This document shows, piece after piece, positions 54,750 through 62,525 of a stretch of 64,000 nt of DNA. Numbering within the stretch: the stretch's first letter is position 1; each line of letters begins with the position of its first letter. The DNA comes from Planctomycetota bacterium (GTDB taxonomy: Bacteria > Planctomycetota > UBA1135 > UBA2386), in contig JACKIB010000003.1 of the NCBI GenBank assembly GCA_020638695.1, positions 262,726 to 326,725 on the forward strand, given 5' to 3'. Under the pieces are notes generated by a model that worked only from the letters and a program-made list of their open reading frames with translations, was not told the DNA's origin and did no database searches. The position numbers and the translations under genes were made by a program.

Positions 54750-55603
54750 TTGGGCAGCCGGACCTTCTGACCTTCGCGCAACGCGTTCGGGTCGGAGACC
54801 TCCGGGTTGATCTCGCGGAAGCGCGCGATCCACGCCGGGATCTTCTTCGCGGGAACGCGACGAGAGGCGATCTTCCACAGCGACTCGCCCTTGCCGACGG
54901 AGTAGGTCCCGGCCGCGGCAGGCGCAACGGCAGGAACAGCGTGGCGCACCTCTGCGGCGGCGAGCAGCGAGGACGCCTCGACCCAGGGCACGATCACCTC
55001 CTGGTTGGCGGTGAGGCGCTTGGGGTCGACCGATTCGTTCAGCAGCTCGACGTCGCCGAGCCGGGACGTGTCGCCGCACCAGCGCTGCACCACGTCGCGC
55101 AGGCTCGCTCCCGACCAGGCGCGGACCACCCGGAAGTCACCCATCCGTCGGCTCGTCCCGAAGCGGGTCTCGAGCACCTGCTCGGGGGCCGGCGCTGCCG
55201 CGGGCACCTCCACCGACTTGGCGAGTCCGACCGGCGTCACGGTCGGTGTGGTCCCGTCCGCGGACGATCCGCCCGCGATCGGTCCGGAGGGTGCCGGAGA
55301 CGGCGTGCCGCCAACCGGAGCGTTCGACCCATCGCGTGGCTTCTCGGTCTCCGGGGTCACCGGGGTGGTGCGCCCCGCCTCGGGACGGCCACCGGCCGGA
55401 CCGTCCGGGGTTCCGGCACCCTCGCCGAGCAGTGCAGGGGTCACCCCTGGCAGCTGCGTGCTCGAGGTCGGCAGGTCGGACTGAGCCACGGTCTGCTCGC
55501 TCGGCTTGGTCGCCGGCTGCTCGCCGAAGATCACCGCGATGGCCAGGATCAGCAGCAGCAGCCCGGTCACGGCGTACACCAGAATGGTCTCGTTGCGCTT
55601 CAT
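54746..55603 (-). CDS. Membrane-anchored LysM-domain protein
   Basis: ATG 55603 follows a strong ribosome site (GGGAGGG). One N-terminal membrane helix (ILVYAVTGLLLLILAIAVIF) is followed by a Pro/Thr/Gly/Ala-rich linker of about 110 residues, a first LysM-like unit (VVRAWSGASLRDVVQRWCGD, NESVDPKRLTANQEVIVP) and a second, clear LysM at the end (YSVGKGESLWKIASRRV, INPEVSDPNALREGQKVRLP). LysM binds peptidoglycan, so the protein probably tethers the membrane to the wall. The layout recalls XkdP/LysM proteins of unknown role. 285 residues. Confidence 0.87.
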   Translation of the reverse strand: MKRNETILVYAVTGLLLLILAIAVIFGEQPATKPSEQTVAQSDLPTSSTQLPGVTPALLGEGAGTPDGPAGGRPEAGRTTPVTPETEKPRDGSNAPVGGTPSPAPSGPIAGGSSADGTTPTVTPVGLAKSVEVPAAAPAPEQVLETRFGTSRRMGDFRVVRAWSGASLRDVVQRWCGDTSRLGDVELLNESVDPKRLTANQEVIVPWVEASSLLAAAEVRHAVPAVAPAAAGTYSVGKGESLWKIASRRVPAKKIPAWIARFREINPEVSDPNALREGQKVRLPK

Positions 55604-55846
55604 GCGTCCCTCCCAGGACTGAATCGTCTCGCCGCCGGATCCGCGGTGCATTGCCGCACGGTTGCCGACGTCGACGCACGTCCTACGGGGCGCCCACCCC
55701 GCTCGGTCGTACGCAATCCATGCTAGCCCGCATTCCTCACCAGTCAACGACGGCACCGCCACAACTCCCCGCGACCCCTGCGCCGCGAGTCGCACGGTTT
55801 GCGCGGACGAATCGTGCGCGAGGTGGCGCTGCCGCGTGGTGCTGGC

Positions 55847-55852
55847 TACATT
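55847..55852 (+). promoter_or_regulatory. TACATT box 11 nt before a lipoprotein start
   Basis: TACATT, 11 nt, GTG 55864. It fits the same box set with a slightly longer gap and would start the lipoprotein-kdsB-pyrG operon. Confidence 0.35.
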
Positions 55853-55863
55853 CCGCGGGCGTC

Positions 55864-56409
55864 GTGTCCCCGCTGCCGCGCATCGTCCTCTCCGCATCGG
55901 CGTCGCTCGCCGCCCTGGTGCTCGGCCAGTGTGCCGGCGGGCCGCGTCTCCAGCGAGTCGTCACCGTCGCGCCAGGCGATCGGGTGGCGGTCGCGCTGCA
56001 CACCAAGTCCGGGCACGTCCAGACGATGGTCAATCGGTCCTCGCTGTCGCCTGCCGAAGCCGACAAGCAGCTGAAGCGAGACCCCGGCCTGAAGATCCTG
56101 GCCGATCCCACCGTCCAGCAGCTGCTCGACGCGCTCGGCGGCAACCGGTTCTTCGACATGGCGGACTCCGGGGACCCGCCGGCCGGTTACACCGCGATGC
56201 AAGTGCTGCACAACGGCAAGACCTACTCCACTTCGAGCCGACAGACCAACCGCGACGACCTGGCCCGTTGGGCGCAGTGGGTGCAGTTGTTCCAGGACAC
56301 CTACAACTCGACCGACCAGTTCCGCAGCTCGTCCCTCGACAGCCGCACCCTCTACGAGTCCCGCGACCAACTGGAGCGGGACTACCAGAAGCGCACGAAC
56401 AAGCAGTGA
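55864..56409 (+). CDS. Lipoprotein of unknown function
   Basis: GTG 55864 begins a lipoprotein signal (LPRIVLSASASLAALVLGQC, lipid on the final Cys). The 181-residue product has no family match that was recognised; it contains SPAEADKQLKRDPGLKILAD and DALGGNRFFDMADSG, and a polar C-terminal tail (RDQLERDYQKRTNKQ). The stop overlaps the kdsB start (GTGA), so it is translationally coupled to kdsB and pyrG. A role in the envelope is likely from context. Confidence 0.7.
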   Translation: MSPLPRIVLSASASLAALVLGQCAGGPRLQRVVTVAPGDRVAVALHTKSGHVQTMVNRSSLSPAEADKQLKRDPGLKILADPTVQQLLDALGGNRFFDMADSGDPPAGYTAMQVLHNGKTYSTSSRQTNRDDLARWAQWVQLFQDTYNSTDQFRSSSLDSRTLYESRDQLERDYQKRTNKQ

Positions 56410-57170
56410 CCCAGCCACGCGAGACGGGGGCCATCGCCATCATTCCCGTTCGCGTCGACAGCCAGCGGCTCCCTGGGAAGGCGCTGCTGGCCGAGTCGGG
56501 CAAGCCGCTGTTCCTGCACACCTGCGCGCAGGCGCGCGCCGCCGGCTGCTTCGCGGCGGTGCTGGTGGCGACCGACAGCGATGCGGTCGCACGCGCGGCC
56601 GAGGCGGACGGCTACACACCGGTGATGACCGGTGCCGCGTGCCGAACCGGCTCCGAGCGCTGCGCCGAAGCGGCGCGCGGTCGCGCGGCGGGGGTGGTGG
56701 TCGACATCCAAGGTGACTGGCCCGAGGTCGACCCCGCGGACCTGTGCCAACTGGTCGAAGCGTTGGCCGGCGACGACGGCGACGCCACCTGCGCCACGCT
56801 CGCGGTACCCCTGGCCGATCCGGCAGCGGCCGCCGACCCCAACGTGGTCAAGGTGGTGCGCGGCTGCCACGGCGATGCGCTCTACTTCAGCCGGCTACCG
56901 GTCCCGTTCCACCGCCGCGCGGAGGACCGCACCCCGCTGCTCCGCCACATCGGCGTCTACGCGTTCACCAGCCGCACCCTGCAGCGGCTGCCGGAGCTGC
57001 CCTCCAGCGGACTCGACGAGATCGAGGGGCTCGAGCAGCTGCGCTTCCTGGAGAACGGGATCCGCATGCCCGTGCTCCGCGCCAGCGGCGATCCCTGGGG
57101 GATCGAGTGTCGCGCCGACTACGACGCATTCCTCGCCCGCCTCGCCGATCAGCCGTCCCGATCCACATGA
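56406..57170 (+). CDS. kdsB: 3-deoxy-manno-octulosonate cytidylyltransferase (CMP-KDO synthetase)
   Basis: GTG 56406 gives 254 residues, the standard length. The nucleotide site IPVRVDSQRLPGKALL and the CRTGSERCAEAA segment, VDIQGDWPEVDP and GIECRADYDAFLA match KdsB (the usual GDEP/GDxP acidic loop is GDWPEVD). It joins KDO to CMP using CTP, activating it for addition to lipid A. Its presence implies lipopolysaccharide with KDO. It overlaps pyrG by 4 nt; CTP synthesis and use are thus encoded together. The loop IGVYAFTSRTL is conserved in the family. Confidence 0.9.
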   Translation: MTQPRETGAIAIIPVRVDSQRLPGKALLAESGKPLFLHTCAQARAAGCFAAVLVATDSDAVARAAEADGYTPVMTGAACRTGSERCAEAARGRAAGVVVDIQGDWPEVDPADLCQLVEALAGDDGDATCATLAVPLADPAAAADPNVVKVVRGCHGDALYFSRLPVPFHRRAEDRTPLLRHIGVYAFTSRTLQRLPELPSSGLDEIEGLEQLRFLENGIRMPVLRASGDPWGIECRADYDAFLARLADQPSRST

Positions 57171-58780
57171 CCAAGTACATCTTCGTAACCGGCGGAGTGG
57201 TTTCCTCGCTGGGCAAGGGCCTCACCTCGGCCGCCATCGGCTGGATGCTCGAGCGGATGGGCCTGCGCATTTCGATGCAGAAGCTCGACCCGTACATCAA
57301 CGTCGACCCGGGGACGATGTCGCCGTTCCAGCACGGTGAGGTGTACGTGACCGACGACGGCACCGAGACCGACCTCGATCTCGGCCACTACGAGCGCTTC
57401 ACCCACGCCATCCTGACCAAGGACTCCAACTACACGACCGGCAAGATCTACCGGACCGTGATCCAGAAGGAGCGCCGCGGCGACTACCTCGGCCGCACCG
57501 TGCAGGTGATCCCGCACATCACCGATGAGATCAAGTCGGCGATCCACAAGGGCGCCACCGGAACCCCCGACGTCGCGATCACCGAGATCGGCGGGACGGT
57601 GGGCGACATCGAGAGCCTGCCGTTCCTCGAGGCGATCCGGCAGTTCAGCTTGGAGGTCGGGCACGAGAACTGCCTGTTCATCCACCTGACGTTGCTGCCG
57701 TACCTGCGCGCCAGCGGCGAGATGAAGACCAAGCCGACCCAGCAGTCGGTCGGCAAGCTGCGCGAGATCGGTATCCAGCCGAACATCCTGATCTGCCGCA
57801 CCGAGCAGCCGATGACCGAGGAGATGGCGGCCAAGATCTCGCTGTTCTGCAACGTGCCGAAGCAGGCGGTGGTCGAGGAGCGCGACGTCGACTTCTCGAT
57901 CTACGAGGTGCCGATGAACCTGATGAAGGCGAAGCTGCACACCCAGATCCTCACGCGGCTGGGCTTGGAGGCGCGTCAGGAGCCGAACGTCGACGATTGG
58001 CTGGAGATGCTCGACCGGGTCAAGAACCCCAGGCAGACCATCGAGATCGCGGTGGCCGGCAAGTACATCGAGCTGCACGACGCGTACAAGTCGATCTACG
58101 AGTCGCTGGAGCACGCCGGCAACCACTTCGCCGCGCGGGTCGAGCTGCGCAAGGTGTCGGCCGAGCAAGTGGCCGGCGAGGGCCCGGACGAGTTGCTCGG
58201 TGGCATCGACGGGATGGTGGTGCCGGGCGGCTTCGGCGAGCGCGGCTTCGAGGGCAAGATCGCGGCGATCCACTACGCGCGAAGCCGTGGGATCCCGTTC
58301 CTCGGCATCTGCTACGGAATGCAGGCGGCGGTGGTCGAGTACGCGCGCAACGTGCTCGGCATCACCGACGCGATCACCAGCGAGTACGGCACCGACGCCG
58401 CCAACCCGGTGATCAGCCTGATGGAGGAACAGAAGGCGGTGTCCGACCTCGGCGGCACGATGCGGCTCGGCGCGTTCGACTGCCGGTTGCAGGACGGCAC
58501 GCGCGCGCAGCGGGCCTACGGGACCACGATGATCTCCGAGCGGCACCGACACCGCTACGAGTTCAACAACGCCTACCGGTCACGGCTGCAGGAAGCCGGA
58601 TTGGTGCTGTCGGGGATCAACCCCAAACTCGACCTGGTGGAAATCGTCGAAGTGCCCGACCACCCTTGGTTCGTCGGCGTGCAGTTCCACCCGGAGTTCA
58701 AGACGCGCCCGCTCAAGCCACACCCGCTGTTCCGCGACTTCATCGCCGCGGCGATGAAGCGCGGCGCGCAACGGACGTGA
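57167..58780 (+). CDS. pyrG: CTP synthase
   Basis: The 537-residue protein starts MTKYIFVTGGVVSSLGKGLT, the family hallmark. The synthetase domain (1-265) contains the YINVDPGTMSPFQHGEVYVT loop; the glutaminase domain has the nucleophile Cys in FLGICYGMQAAVVEYA and the His-Pro-Glu triad in VQFHPEFKTRP. It amidates UTP to CTP with glutamine and ATP. Its 3' end overlaps the end of the convergent M14 gene by 41 bp. Confidence 0.98.
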   Translation: MTKYIFVTGGVVSSLGKGLTSAAIGWMLERMGLRISMQKLDPYINVDPGTMSPFQHGEVYVTDDGTETDLDLGHYERFTHAILTKDSNYTTGKIYRTVIQKERRGDYLGRTVQVIPHITDEIKSAIHKGATGTPDVAITEIGGTVGDIESLPFLEAIRQFSLEVGHENCLFIHLTLLPYLRASGEMKTKPTQQSVGKLREIGIQPNILICRTEQPMTEEMAAKISLFCNVPKQAVVEERDVDFSIYEVPMNLMKAKLHTQILTRLGLEARQEPNVDDWLEMLDRVKNPRQTIEIAVAGKYIELHDAYKSIYESLEHAGNHFAARVELRKVSAEQVAGEGPDELLGGIDGMVVPGGFGERGFEGKIAAIHYARSRGIPFLGICYGMQAAVVEYARNVLGITDAITSEYGTDAANPVISLMEEQKAVSDLGGTMRLGAFDCRLQDGTRAQRAYGTTMISERHRHRYEFNNAYRSRLQEAGLVLSGINPKLDLVEIVEVPDHPWFVGVQFHPEFKTRPLKPHPLFRDFIAAAMKRGAQRT

Positions 58781-59735
58781 CCCGCACCGGGCGCGGTTGG
58801 TGCGCGATGTGCACCACCGCGTCGCCCTGGTAGACGACCGGGTTGAGGCGAACGCCGATCACCATCCCGTCGACCGGAGCCTTGAGGGTAGCCACCGACT
58901 CGCCGAACGCGTTGGCGATCACGCCCAGGCGATCGCCCTTGCCGACCAACGCCCCCGCCCGCACCAGGACCCGCACCATGCCGCTGCCCGGCGCGCGGAC
59001 CCAAGTACTTCGGTCCGCGACCAGGGACGGCGTCGCATGGCCCTTGGGTGGCTCGGCCATGCCGAGGAACCCCATCACCCGCCGCACCCCGCGCACTCCC
59101 ACCGCGATCGCATCCTCGTCGAAGCGCTGCGCCTCACCACCTTCGAACAGCAGCGTGCGGACTCCGCGGACCGTGGCCGCCTCACGCAGCGACCCATCGC
59201 GCAGCCGCGCGTGGAGCAACAGCGGCGCACCGAACGCCTCGGCCGCACCACGGGTCTGCGGGTCGCCCAGATCGGCGCGCACCTGCGGCAGGTTGGTCCG
59301 CTGGCCACTCCCGGTGTGCAGGTCGATGCCGTGCGAACACTTGGAGACCACTTCCTCCATGAACAGGTGCGCCAGCCGGGCGGCGAGGGAACCGCGTGCC
59401 GACCCGGGGAACGAGCGGTTGAGGTCGCGCCCGTCCGGTAGGTCGCGGGTCTGGTGCAGGAATCCGTGCAGGTTGACGATCGGCGCCGCCAACACTGCGC
59501 CGTTCAGGGTCCGGGGGTGCAGGCGCTCGAGTACTCGGCGCACGATCTCGATTCCGTTCAGCTCGTCGCCATGCACCGCGGCACTCAGCCACAGCCGCGG
59601 GCCGGGCCGGCGGCCGTGGACCACGCGGACCGGCAGCGTAAGGCGGGTCCGGGTCGGCAACCGCGCCACCGCGAGATCGACGTCGACGATCTGCCCGGGG
59701 GCGATTTCGGTCCCGCCGACGACCAGGTCAGGCAC
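58740..59735 (-). CDS. Succinylglutamate desuccinylase/aspartoacylase-family M14 metallo-deacylase
   Basis: GTG 59735 gives 331 residues and overlaps the stop of the RimK-like gene by 8 bp. The zinc site is seen in AAVHGDELNGIEIVRRV (HxxE) and later GIDLHTGSGQ (His); DGRDLNRSFPG supplies the substrate-binding Arg/Asn. The C-terminal part is a small barrel (VRAPGSGMVRVLVRAGALVG). Such enzymes hydrolyse N-acyl or isopeptide-like bonds of acidic amino acids. It is the last gene of the conserved RimB-RimK-deacylase trio. Its final 14 codons lie within the end of pyrG on the other strand. Confidence 0.88.
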   Translation of the reverse strand: MPDLVVGGTEIAPGQIVDVDLAVARLPTRTRLTLPVRVVHGRRPGPRLWLSAAVHGDELNGIEIVRRVLERLHPRTLNGAVLAAPIVNLHGFLHQTRDLPDGRDLNRSFPGSARGSLAARLAHLFMEEVVSKCSHGIDLHTGSGQRTNLPQVRADLGDPQTRGAAEAFGAPLLLHARLRDGSLREAATVRGVRTLLFEGGEAQRFDEDAIAVGVRGVRRVMGFLGMAEPPKGHATPSLVADRSTWVRAPGSGMVRVLVRAGALVGKGDRLGVIANAFGESVATLKAPVDGMVIGVRLNPVVYQGDAVVHIAHQPRPVRVTSVARRASSPRR

Positions 59736-60633
59736 CGACTCGGTCCTTGGTCTTGCCTGGTTTGGCGTTGTTCTCGATGAACTCGATGATCGCCCCGGCG
59801 ACGTCGAGGCCGGTAGCCCGCTCGATCCCCTCGAGACCCGGAGAGGAGTTGACCTCCATGACCACCGGCCCGCGCGTGGCGCGCAGCATGTCGACGCCGG
59901 CGACGTTGAGCCCGACCGCACGCGCTGCGGCAATGGCGGTGGTGCGCTCCTGTGGGGTGAGCTTCACCTTCGCCGCCGTGCCGCCCCGGTGCAGATTGCT
60001 GCGGAACTCACCGGGAGCACCGGTGCGCTGCATCGCCGCGATCACCTTGCCGCCGACCACGAACGCACGGATGTCGCTGCCCTTCGATTCTTGGATGAAC
60101 TCTTGGATCAGGATGTTGGCATCGAGGCCGCGGAACGCCTCGATCACCGACTCGGCGGCCTTGTTGGTCTCGCACAGGACGACCCCGATGCCTTGCGTCC
60201 CCTCGAGCAGCTTGACGACGGTCGGGGCGCCGCCGACCAACTCGATGAGCCCCGCGGTGTCCTTGGTCGAATGCGCAAAGCCGGTGACCGGCAGACCGAT
60301 CCCCTGGCGCGACAGCAGCTGCAGGCAGCGCAGTTTGTCGCGGGACCGCGTGATCGCCTGGGATTCGTTCAGCGCGTAGACGCCGGCCATCTCGAACTGC
60401 CGCACCACTGCGGTGCCGTAGAAAGTCTTCGACGCGCCGATCCGCGGCACCACGGCCTCGATCCTGCGCAGCGACTCACCTTGGTAGATCACGTCCGGGC
60501 AGTGCGACGTGATGTTCATGTAGCAGCGCAGGTAGTCGATGATCCGGACGTCATGGCCACGGTCGACCGCGGCCTGGTAGAGCCGGTTGGTCGAATACAG
60601 ACTCGCCTTGCGAGACAGGATGCCGATGTTCAT
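59728..60633 (-). CDS. rimK: RimK-family ATP-grasp alpha-L-glutamate ligase
   Basis: The 301-residue protein has the ATP-grasp elements GAPTVVKLLEGTQGIGVVLC, ILIQEFIQESKGSDIRAFVV and MEVNSSPGLEGIERATG. RimK adds glutamate residues to the C-terminus of ribosomal protein S6 in E. coli; relatives build other poly-glutamate tails. It overlaps the RimB-like gene by 4 nt and the deacylase by 8 bp, so ligase, protease and deacylase are made together, suggesting reversible glutamylation. Confidence 0.92.
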   Translation of the reverse strand: MNIGILSRKASLYSTNRLYQAAVDRGHDVRIIDYLRCYMNITSHCPDVIYQGESLRRIEAVVPRIGASKTFYGTAVVRQFEMAGVYALNESQAITRSRDKLRCLQLLSRQGIGLPVTGFAHSTKDTAGLIELVGGAPTVVKLLEGTQGIGVVLCETNKAAESVIEAFRGLDANILIQEFIQESKGSDIRAFVVGGKVIAAMQRTGAPGEFRSNLHRGGTAAKVKLTPQERTTAIAAARAVGLNVAGVDMLRATRGPVVMEVNSSPGLEGIERATGLDVAGAIIEFIENNAKPGKTKDRVGA

Positions 60634-61103
60634 TCGCTAGCTCGTCGGTCGGCGACACGCCGCACCTTGCCCAGCAGGTAGGAAGCGCCCGGGTCCACCA
60701 AGAACCGATTCCGCAGCGCCCGGCGACCGAGCAGCATGCGGAAGCCCATCTGGTCGCGGCGTGCCAGCGTAACCTCCGTGGCCCACTGGAATCCTCCGAG
60801 CTCGAAGTCCATCAACACCACCATGCGACGCTCCGAGCCGCCCCCCGAATTGCGCACCGTCCGCCAATCCACCACCTCGGCGACCGCTTGGATCTCCGGT
60901 TCACGTCGACGTTGCCGCGGATGGATGGTGAACCCCACCATGGCGCACCCGCGGTCCGTGAACTCCTCCACCCGATGGACGTGGATCGCGGACGACAGCG
61001 CGCCCGTGTCGACCTTCGCCTTGATCAGGACTTCGAATGCGGGCAAGCGAACCCACTCCCGCCAGCCGATGGTCGCAAGACCTTGCGCGGACTGAGGCAG
61101 CAT
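60630..61103 (-). CDS. RimB-like retropepsin-type protease (ATP-dependent zinc protease family, COG4067)
   Basis: The core IGWREWVRLPAFEVLIKAKV followed by DTGALSSAIHVHRVEEF carries the Asp-Thr-Gly-Ala motif of the pepsin-like COG4067 proteins. MLLGRRALRNRFLVDPGASY is the second conserved block. Homologues next to rimK remove the glutamate tail that RimK adds. ATG 61103 gives 157 residues and fits family length; the frame opens at ATG 61163. It is followed with 4-nt overlap by the RimK-like gene. Confidence 0.82.
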   Translation of the reverse strand: MLPQSAQGLATIGWREWVRLPAFEVLIKAKVDTGALSSAIHVHRVEEFTDRGCAMVGFTIHPRQRRREPEIQAVAEVVDWRTVRNSGGGSERRMVVLMDFELGGFQWATEVTLARRDQMGFRMLLGRRALRNRFLVDPGASYLLGKVRRVADRRASE

Positions 61104-61196
61104 GACCAGATAGCCGTGAGCGTAAGCGTACGAACCGGGTCCCGCCATGCCGCGGCGCGGCAATCGAGGTAGCGCGCCGAGTTGCCCGCCCGCTCC

Positions 61197-62525
61197 TCAC
61201 GATTGGGTCGCGACGGCATCCGCACCCGACTCGTCGAGTTGCTCGATGCAGCGGCGGAACGCCGCGGAGCGGTCGCGGTAGTCGCGGAACATGTTGTGGC
61301 TGGGCGCGCCCGGGGACAGCAGGGCGATGCGCCCGGGCTGTGTGTGGGCAGCGGCGATCCGCACCGCCTCCTCCATGCTCCCCGCGGGGAACGCGCGCGT
61401 CGCATGGGGTCGTGGACAGCGCTCCAGTGCGGCACTCACCTGAGTGCCGGTCGTGGGCAGCGTCACCACCACGCCGACCCGATGCCCGACGATGGCCTCG
61501 GCCAGGGCATCGAAGCGGTAGAAGCCACGGTCGTGACCGCCGACGATCAACGTGCCGACGTCGGGCGCCAGGGAGTCGAGCGCCGCGATCACGGCCTCGG
61601 GGATGGTGGCCAGCGAGTCGTCGATCCAGGTCACCCCCCGCTGTCCCCCCACCGTGGCGAGGCGATGCTGCAGCGGAGCGAAGCCGGACAACGCGGCCCG
61701 CGTGGCAGCCGGCGGCACCCCCAGCACCGCGACCGCAGCGCAGGCCGCCGCGGCGTTGCCGCGGTTGTGCTGGCCGCGCAACCGCGTCGCTCCGTCCGGA
61801 ACGTCTGCGGCGCGGTACTCGACCTGGACTCCCGGGCTGTGCGCGGCGATTCGCCGACACGCCGCGGATTCCGCATCGAACAGCGCGTGGTCGCCCGCGC
61901 GCTGCCGCGCGAACAACCGCGCCTTGGCGGCTTCGTAGCGCGCGGCAGTACCGTGGTAGTCGAGGTGCTCGTCGAAGAACGATGTGATGACGCCGACGGT
62001 AGGCCCCCGTTCCAGATCGTGCAGCTGGAAGCTGCTCAGCTCGAGCACCAGGACTTCGGACAGTGCTTCGGGATCGAGCAGCGCGGTGATCGCCGGAACT
62101 CCGATGTTGCCGAGCAACCGCGCCGGGCGACCGGCGGCCACCAAGAGGTGGTGGATCAGGGAACTCGTGGTGCTCTTGCCCTTGGTCCCGGTGACCCCGA
62201 CCACGGTCGTCCCGCGCTGCGCGGCCTCGGCAAGCAGCAGGTTGGTCGGCGTGGTCACCTTGTGTGCCACCAGCTCGAGCCGCGGATCCCAGACCCCCGG
62301 CGAGCGGATCACGACGTCGTGATCTTCGATTGCCCGCAGGTAGTCGGGACCGCTGAGCACCGGGCACGGGACGTCGGCGATCGGCTGTCGATCGGCGATG
62401 GACACCCGCGGAGCGGCTTCCCCCTGCAACACGGCAGCGCGCTGCAGGACTTCGAGCGTCGCCGATCCCTCGCGGCCGAAACCCAGCAGGCACACGCGGC
62501 GCCCCGCCAGGTCACGCAAGCGCAT
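61197..62525 (-). CDS. murD: UDP-N-acetylmuramoyl-L-alanine--glutamate ligase (MurD; probably the L-Glu-specific MurD2 type)
   Basis: The 442-residue Mur ligase has VCLLGFGREGSATLEVL at the start, the ATP loop GVTGTKGKSTTSSLIHHLL, SSFQLHDLE, FFDEHLDYHGT and DDSLATIPEAVIAALDS. It adds glutamate to UDP-MurNAc-L-alanine in the cytoplasmic stage of wall synthesis. Because the adjoining upstream gene is a MurL-like epimerase (14-bp overlap), it probably uses L-Glu, as in Xanthomonas MurD2, with epimerisation afterwards. Use of D-Glu cannot be excluded from sequence. Confidence 0.9.
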   Translation of the reverse strand: MRLRDLAGRRVCLLGFGREGSATLEVLQRAAVLQGEAAPRVSIADRQPIADVPCPVLSGPDYLRAIEDHDVVIRSPGVWDPRLELVAHKVTTPTNLLLAEAAQRGTTVVGVTGTKGKSTTSSLIHHLLVAAGRPARLLGNIGVPAITALLDPEALSEVLVLELSSFQLHDLERGPTVGVITSFFDEHLDYHGTAARYEAAKARLFARQRAGDHALFDAESAACRRIAAHSPGVQVEYRAADVPDGATRLRGQHNRGNAAAACAAVAVLGVPPAATRAALSGFAPLQHRLATVGGQRGVTWIDDSLATIPEAVIAALDSLAPDVGTLIVGGHDRGFYRFDALAEAIVGHRVGVVVTLPTTGTQVSAALERCPRPHATRAFPAGSMEEAVRIAAAHTQPGRIALLSPGAPSHNMFRDYRDRSAAFRRCIEQLDESGADAVATQS

